A stretch of 64,000 nt of DNA, from the NCBI RefSeq assembly GCF_003388735.1, contig NZ_QUBQ01000006.1, positions 124,001 to 188,000 of the forward strand, read 5' to 3'. Under the pieces are notes generated by a model. That model saw only the letters and a program-made list of their open reading frames with translations. It was not told the DNA's origin and ran no database searches. The translations under genes and the position numbers were made by a program. Source of the stretch: Paenibacillus paeoniae (lineage in GTDB: Bacteria; Bacillota; Bacilli; Paenibacillales; Paenibacillaceae). Position 1 is the stretch's first letter. Each line of letters opens with the position of its first letter. Positions 59,715-64,000 of the stretch are shown here, in pieces.

Positions 59715-59839
59715 AATGAATGAATAAATTTGTTGTTGTCATGAGATTAACAAATGAAAAAGGTCGTGTCAACAGCATATTTACGCGATTTTTCGCAAAA
59801 AACATAAATTATTCAATCACATCAATAGCTTCAAGGCTT

Positions 59840-59857
59840 CTTGGTAACGATACCAAA
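59840..59857. promoter_or_regulatory. LacI-type operator 2
   Basis: CTTGGTAACGATACCAAA is the reverse complement of operator 1 except for the first base. It is 73 bases upstream of the LacI regulator gene. The centres of the two sites are 143 bases apart, so a looped repressor could cover both divergent promoters. Confidence 0.75.
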
Positions 59858-59929
59858 GCTGTATTGAATAAAATGCTTACTTGAGTTAAAATTTAGCTAT
59901 ATCAAGCATCGGCCAAAGGATGTGCCCCC

Positions 59930-61015
59930 TTGAAAACGAAAATGACCATTCAGGAAATTGCCCAAAAAAGCGGCGTCTCCGTGTCCACTGTTTCACGCGT
60001 GCTTAACAACAGTCCATCCGTATCCCCCAAGAAGAGGGAAAAGATTCAGCAAATTATTGACGAATACAACTACACGCCCAGCGTGTTCGCCAGAGGCATG
60101 GTTAATCATACATCGAAGAATATTGGCGTTATACTTCCGGACATTACCAATCCTTACTTCGCTTCTTTGTTTCTGGAAGTGCAGAACTTCGCGCTGAAGA
60201 ATCAATATGCGACACTGCTGTTCAACACGATGTTCGTTCGTCATCAGCTTCAGAATGAGCTTCATCTGACAGAAGAAGACTACTTCAAAATGATTCTGGA
60301 GAAGCAGGTGGATGGCGTACTGATACTCGGCGGCAACATCGACAAAGAAGATGTATCCGATTCGTTCATCCATATGCTCAACCAGTTGCAGCAGCGAGTG
60401 CCTGTCGTCATCGTCGGCTCCAAGATTGAGGGATGCGACTGTCTCTTCATCGAGCGGAACCTGAAGCAGGGCGTAACATCCATCGTCCATCACTTTATCG
60501 CGCTGGGCCATGAGCGAATCGGCTTTATCGGCGGGGAACCCGGAATTCGCATTACGACAGCTCGAATCGACGCCTTCAAGCATAGTCTGCAGGTGCTGAA
60601 CAAGCCGCTGGACGAGCGACATATCGTGACCTCCGACTACTATGCGCAAGACGGGTACTCCGCGATGAATCATCTGCTCCATACTTCGGCTGATCACTTG
60701 CCTACAGCGGTGATTGCCATTAACGACATGGTAGCGATTGGCGCCATTCGGGCCATGAGGGATCGCGGACTGGATTGTCCGGCAGATATCGCAATCGCGA
60801 GCTGCGATCAATTCCTGCAGAGCAATTACAGCATACCAAGATTAACCTCACTAGATCAGCACAATGAATACTTGGGCCGAATGGCGGTCATGCAATTAAT
60901 TAGCGCCATTAACGGCTCGGAGGAGATGCTCAGCATCAACCACTCCCCAAAGCTGATTATCCGGGAATCATGCGGTGCCGACAGCGATGCGGCCACTGGA
61001 CATTCCTTCCGTTAA
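59930..61015 (+). CDS. LacI-family transcriptional regulator
   Basis: 361 residues from a TTG with AAAGGA nine bases upstream; an ATG four codons later is possible. The helix-turn-helix is TIQEIAQKSGVSVSTVSRVLNN (about 6-28), followed by the hinge and a periplasmic-binding-like sensor (from about 60; NIGVILPDITNPYFASLFLEV, RIGFIGGEPGIRITTARIDAF, DIAIASCDQF). It is divergent from the ROK-GH9-SIS operon and two matching palindromes lie between, so it most likely represses that operon and itself until an inducer sugar is present. Confidence 0.93.
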   Translation: MKTKMTIQEIAQKSGVSVSTVSRVLNNSPSVSPKKREKIQQIIDEYNYTPSVFARGMVNHTSKNIGVILPDITNPYFASLFLEVQNFALKNQYATLLFNTMFVRHQLQNELHLTEEDYFKMILEKQVDGVLILGGNIDKEDVSDSFIHMLNQLQQRVPVVIVGSKIEGCDCLFIERNLKQGVTSIVHHFIALGHERIGFIGGEPGIRITTARIDAFKHSLQVLNKPLDERHIVTSDYYAQDGYSAMNHLLHTSADHLPTAVIAINDMVAIGAIRAMRDRGLDCPADIAIASCDQFLQSNYSIPRLTSLDQHNEYLGRMAVMQLISAINGSEEMLSINHSPKLIIRESCGADSDAATGHSFR

Positions 61016-61446
61016 TCTACCCAGTTAAGTATAATAGCCGATACAGCGCCGTAAGCGACTGTATCGGCTATTACATCCTCCAGCCGGATAAGGTGGCGGC
61101 GCCCATCCTTCTTGCCTATGATGGAGAACGAATACAACCGGATCTGGGCGATCAGCCACTCCAATTATTGGTCTATGATAAGCTTCAAGCTCTCTGCCTC
61201 TCTCCGACTTGCCCATTCGCTTTTTCTGTAACTCACCATATCACGTTTCTCCGGAAGTTCAAGACATGGCCCGGTCAGTTGCATGCAGGATATAGTGAAA
61301 TGCACGGAAATATAAAAAACAGCCCCGCACCACAATAAGCGCCGGGCTGAATAACGATTCGATCGTGAACAACAGCTCACTAAATGTAATATATCCATGC
61401 AGCCTGAACCCTAACCTATCACTGTCGCTCTGCGAATGACAAACTG
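61016..61446. other. intergenic region with hairpins
   Basis: This region holds a perfect hairpin at 61033-61072 (fourteen-base arms, AATAGCCGATACAG and its inverse), suitable as end of the LacI transcript though without a T-run, and a minus-strand terminator at 61314-61348 (AGCCC/GGGCT-type stem followed by six T) that ends the DJ-1-type gene. I see no gene between them. Confidence 0.6.
61314..61348 (-). terminator. terminator of the DJ-1/PfpI-type gene
   Basis: On the minus strand an imperfect stem (AGCCCGGCGC with GTGCGGGGCT) is followed by GTTTTTT. It lies about 100 bases after the stop codon. Confidence 0.6.
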
Positions 61447-62058
61447 CTACCCTGCGATCCATACAGGATCTTCACGATTCCAGTTGTATTCAAGCTTCAC
61501 TGCTGTATCAAGCGCCCTCTCTTCACCAATCAGCCTTTCCACCACATGCAATGCTGCGTCGATACCCGCCGTCACACCAGCTGACAGGATGATATTGCCG
61601 TTGTCCACATATCGAACGCCCTCTACAATACGGGTGCTGGCCGGAGCAACCTCGCGCAGCAAATCAATAGCACGGCTATTCGTTGTTGCCGACAGGCCCT
61701 CCAGCAAGCCTGCCTTGGCCAACAGCAACGCTCCCGTACAGACGGATAGCGTAAGCTCGGCTTGTTCCGATACATCCCGTATCCAGTCCGTTAGCGCCTC
61801 GTTATGCATCTCCGTCCGCGATCCCCAGCCTCCCGGCACGATTACGATATCCGCCTTTGGACAATTGTGTACATGATAGGTCGGAACCAACGTAATCCCG
61901 CTAACAGATCGATACTCCTTCTGCTCCAGAGCTACTGTATAGACGTTGAAATCTTGCCCCCAATTGCTTGAAACGGCAATTACATCGAATGGTCCTGCCA
62001 AATCCAGTGTATCCACTCCCTCGTACATCAACACCGCTACATTTTTTGCTTTCTCCAT
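61447..62058 (-). CDS. DJ-1/PfpI-family protein
   Basis: 203 residues from the ATG at 62058 (AAAGGAG upstream). It has the class-I glutamine-amidotransferase-like fold: NVAVLMYEGVDTLDLAGPFDV at the start, IVIVPGGWG (about 72-80) and the nucleophile elbow LSVCTGALLLAKAGLL with Cys near residue 104. Members include isonitrile hydratases, glyoxalase III/deglycases and AraC-regulator sensor halves. The reaction is not certain. The gene follows a ZTP riboswitch and terminator, so expression should rise when ZTP/ZMP accumulates (folate or one-carbon shortage). Confidence 0.9.
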   Translation of the reverse strand: MEKAKNVAVLMYEGVDTLDLAGPFDVIAVSSNWGQDFNVYTVALEQKEYRSVSGITLVPTYHVHNCPKADIVIVPGGWGSRTEMHNEALTDWIRDVSEQAELTLSVCTGALLLAKAGLLEGLSATTNSRAIDLLREVAPASTRIVEGVRYVDNGNIILSAGVTAGIDAALHVVERLIGEERALDTAVKLEYNWNREDPVWIAG

Positions 62059-62079
62059 CCCAATCGCTCCTTTGAACAT

Positions 62080-62111
62080 AAAAAAGCATTCGATCCATGA
62101 TCAAATGCTTT
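62080..62111 (-). terminator. riboswitch-controlled intrinsic terminator
   Basis: Arms AAAGCATTTGATC and GATCGAATGCTTT (one mismatch, three-base loop) with six T on the minus strand. The first arm begins directly after the riboswitch's CUGGGC motif and the T-run ends 21 bases before the start codon of the DJ-1-type gene. This is the expression platform of the ZTP riboswitch. Confidence 0.85.
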
Positions 62112-62182
62112 GCCCAGGCGAACGGCTCGTATGATAGATGTGCTCCCCCGTAGTAATCTACGTTCTCGCCAGTTACACATCC
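62111..62182 (-). ncRNA. ZTP (pfl) riboswitch aptamer
   Basis: On the minus strand the RNA reads GGAUGUGUAACUGGCGAGAA, a CGUAG-AUUA-CUACG hairpin, then GGGGGAGCACAUC, a variable joint, and GAGCCGUUCGCCUGGGCA. The helix GAUGUG/CACAUC (62176-62181 with 62137-62142) closes the first domain. CUGGCGA, GGGAGC and GCCGNNCGCCUGGGC are the conserved ZTP-aptamer elements as I know them. It binds the purine intermediates ZTP/ZMP. It directly abuts an intrinsic terminator upstream of the DJ-1/PfpI-family gene, so ligand binding should prevent termination. Confidence 0.88.
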
Positions 62183-62462
62183 AGATATTTACTGGATATT
62201 ATAAATGATTGGCCAAGAAAGTCAATAACATGTCTTCGGGTAACGATATGCAATCAGATATGTGCTCAACAAAAAGGAACCGTTTCTTGGAAAGATAGAC
62301 TGTACGCATAGAAAGGCGATGCCAGGAATCAATTCCAAAGCACCGCCATTATTCATTTTTACAGTTATGTTCAATCAGGAAAGCCATCGTTCAAGTAAAT
62401 AACGACACTTTAGGAATAGTCTCCTGAAATGGACAGCATTATGCTGGAAAATTATTCGTAGA
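62183..62462. other. intergenic region upstream of the riboswitch
   Basis: This 280-base stretch after the DEAD-box helicase gene holds the riboswitch promoter, with TATAAT on the minus strand near 62200 as a possible -10. I see no open frame with a ribosome site. Confidence 0.4.
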
Positions 62463-64000
62463 CTATCGTCTTGGTCTGGAAGGAGATGAAGCCCATGGGG
62501 ACGGCAGAATCGAAATAATGGTGCCAGACTCCTGATGCACTTCTTGACGCAATTGCGGCTTCGAGTAGCTGCTCGACGAAGCAGACCTATTCGGCTGCTG
62601 CGATCTCGGCTTGTTCGATTGACGCTGGTTCAGTCCCTGACGAGGACGATCCGTCTTTGTGGATGGTGGCTGATCCACCTTGGGTTGGCTTTGCGGCTTC
62701 GGCTGCCTATGATTCTCTTGCGGTTTTGACCCGCCGGAGCGTTTCGGCTTATTCTCCTGTTGTCGCGCGTCCACGGATTGAGCCTTATTTTGCGGCTTTG
62801 GCTGGCTGGACGCATTGGAGCCAGCTTGCGTTTCCGCGCCTTGCGGTTTATTCCCTTTGCGGCGAGGCTTCGATCCGTTTCCACCGTTGTTAACGGACGG
62901 CTTCGAGGAAGTCTGCGCTCCAGCAGACGAAGCGGCGCTCGCCCCCTGCATCGGATAAGGATGTCCATCCATGACAGGCACCTTCTTCTTGATCAGCTTC
63001 TCGATATCCTTCAGATACGGAAGCTCATCCTTCTCGCAGAAAGAAATAGCGGTTCCGTCATGCCCCGCACGACCTGTCCGACCAATACGGTGAACGTACG
63101 TCTCCGGAATATTCGGCAGGTTGAAGTTGATGACATGCGACAATTCCTCGACATCGATGCCTCTGGCTGCAATATCTGTCGCTACCAATACGCGAGTCGC
63201 ACCGCTCTTGAAGTTGCTCAGTGCGTTCTGACGAGCATTCTGCGACTTGTCGCCGTGAATAGCTTGTGCCGTAATCCGCTGCTTGTTCAACCCGCGGGCT
63301 ACACGGTCTGCGCCATGCTTCGTACGCGTGAATACTAATGCCGATACGATCGACTTGTCCTGCAACAGATCATTCAGAAGCGACTGCTTGTTCTCCTTGT
63401 CCACCAGATACAAGGATTGTGCAATACGATCCACTGTGGACGATACCGGCGTCACTTCAACCTTAACAGGATCGGTAAGCAGACTGTCTGCGAGATGAGC
63501 AATCTCCGGCGGCATGGTTGCCGAGAAGAACAATGTTTGACGCTTGGCAGGCAGCTTGGAGATAATCTTTTTAACATCGTTAATGAACCCCATGTCCAGC
63601 ATGCGATCCGCCTCGTCCAATACGAGCATCTCCACAGCTTGAAGGTTGAGGACTTTCTGATTTAGCAGGTCCATCAGTCGACCCGGCGTCGCAATGAGAA
63701 TATCGGTGCCTTGAGCAAGCGCGCGTTCCTGTCCGCTCTGGGAGACACCGCCTACAATCGCAAGACAGCTCAGCTTGGTGAACTGGCTGTACGCTTGAAT
63801 ATTGTCCGAGATTTGCAGCGCCAGCTCTCTTGTCGGTGACAGGATCAATGCACGAATTGGACGATCCTTTCTCGCCTTCTCCATGCCGCTGCTCAACAAT
63901 TGAATCATCGGCAACGAGAATGCTGCCGTCTTGCCCGTACCCGTCTGTGCGCAGCCGAGCAAATCCCGGCCCGCTAACACGGATGGGATCGAACGCTCCT
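62463..64000 (-). CDS. DEAD-box RNA helicase, partial at the right edge
   Basis: The frame continues past the right edge, so the true start with the Q motif is missing; about 512 residues are visible. Helicase motifs: I (AQTGTGKTA), Ia (PTRELALQ), Ib (TPGRLMD), II (DEAD in VLDEADRMLDMGF), III (SAT), IV-V (ATDIAARGIDV) and VI (HRIGRTGRAG). The last about 160 residues are a low-complexity, basic tail rich in Gln, Lys, Pro, Ser and Arg, typical of CshA/RhlE-like cold-shock helicases that bind structured RNA or the RNA degradosome. An unusual C-terminus ends in SPSRPRR. Confidence 0.93.
   Translation of the reverse strand, partial: ERSIPSVLAGRDLLGCAQTGTGKTAAFSLPMIQLLSSGMEKARKDRPIRALILSPTRELALQISDNIQAYSQFTKLSCLAIVGGVSQSGQERALAQGTDILIATPGRLMDLLNQKVLNLQAVEMLVLDEADRMLDMGFINDVKKIISKLPAKRQTLFFSATMPPEIAHLADSLLTDPVKVEVTPVSSTVDRIAQSLYLVDKENKQSLLNDLLQDKSIVSALVFTRTKHGADRVARGLNKQRITAQAIHGDKSQNARQNALSNFKSGATRVLVATDIAARGIDVEELSHVINFNLPNIPETYVHRIGRTGRAGHDGTAISFCEKDELPYLKDIEKLIKKKVPVMDGHPYPMQGASAASSAGAQTSSKPSVNNGGNGSKPRRKGNKPQGAETQAGSNASSQPKPQNKAQSVDARQQENKPKRSGGSKPQENHRQPKPQSQPKVDQPPSTKTDRPRQGLNQRQSNKPRSQQPNRSASSSSYSKPQLRQEVHQESGTIISILPSPWASSPSRPRR

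Noticed and set aside
1..64000. CRISPR arrays, tRNA/rRNA genes, transposases or prophage modules
   Set aside because: None was recognised on reading both strands; repeats found are single pairs or short tandem duplications.

Overview
The window looks like a chromosomal segment from a Paenibacillus-type, spore-former-lineage Firmicute. The inference rests on YesM/YesN-type two-component control of sugar ABC transporters, an S-layer-anchored (SLH) chitinase, an ECF sigma factor with a DUF4367-type anti-sigma partner, a sigma-B-like partner-switching module, strong AGGAGG ribosome sites and frequent GTG/TTG starts. No rRNA, tRNA, CRISPR array, insertion sequence or prophage was recognised.

Region by region. 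1-11.2 kb (all minus strand): sensor kinase and AraC-type response regulator, two nearly identical tandem sugar-binding lipoproteins, two ABC permeases, a short-chain dehydrogenase, a GH4 NAD-dependent glycosidase and an aldose-epimerase-like protein cut by the left edge; this reads as one sugar uptake and breakdown locus with its own two-component control. 11.3-16.4 kb: small accessory genes (DUF6713-like remnant, VOC protein, divergent WYL regulator, RluA pseudouridine synthase, decayed RlmCD-like methyltransferase remnant, M42 aminopeptidase). 17-23.7 kb: a 1422-residue secreted chitinase with FnIII and SLH domains, and a UvrD-type helicase. 24-27.8 kb: a truncated anti-sigma paralogue next to a complete ECF sigma/anti-sigma pair, plus small envelope proteins. 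27.9-30.5 kb: modAB with a divergent molybdate-type regulator around an inverted-repeat operator. 30.7-34.8 kb: a large orphan flagellin, sodC, a YtxH-family stress protein and an unknown membrane protein.

35.0-44.7 kb is the most coherent block: a sigma-B/F-family sigma factor, two RsbW-type anti-sigma kinases, one RsbV-type antagonist, a response-regulator/PP2C phosphatase, a CHASE3-GAF hybrid histidine kinase, a CheR-type methyltransferase and several stress-type proteins. I found a recurring promoter-like motif, GTTTCA-N13/14-GGGTTA (close to the known sigma-B consensus), in front of the sigma operon itself, the DUF1328/YflT operon, the YtxH gene, a small lipoprotein and an unknown membrane-anchored protein. 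This suggests a locally encoded, autoregulated stress regulon.

44.8-53 kb holds metabolic and accessory genes: an MBL hydrolase and amidase operon, an operon of three small cytosolic proteins resembling orphan immunity genes, a GNAT acetyltransferase, two membrane proteins and an MFS exporter. 53.4-61 kb is a second sugar locus: binding lipoprotein, SIS-domain isomerase-like protein, intracellular GH9 glycosidase and ROK kinase, with a divergent LacI regulator and two matching palindromic operators. At 62.1 kb a ZTP (pfl) riboswitch with an adjoining intrinsic terminator precedes a DJ-1/PfpI-family gene. A DEAD-box RNA helicase runs off the right edge.
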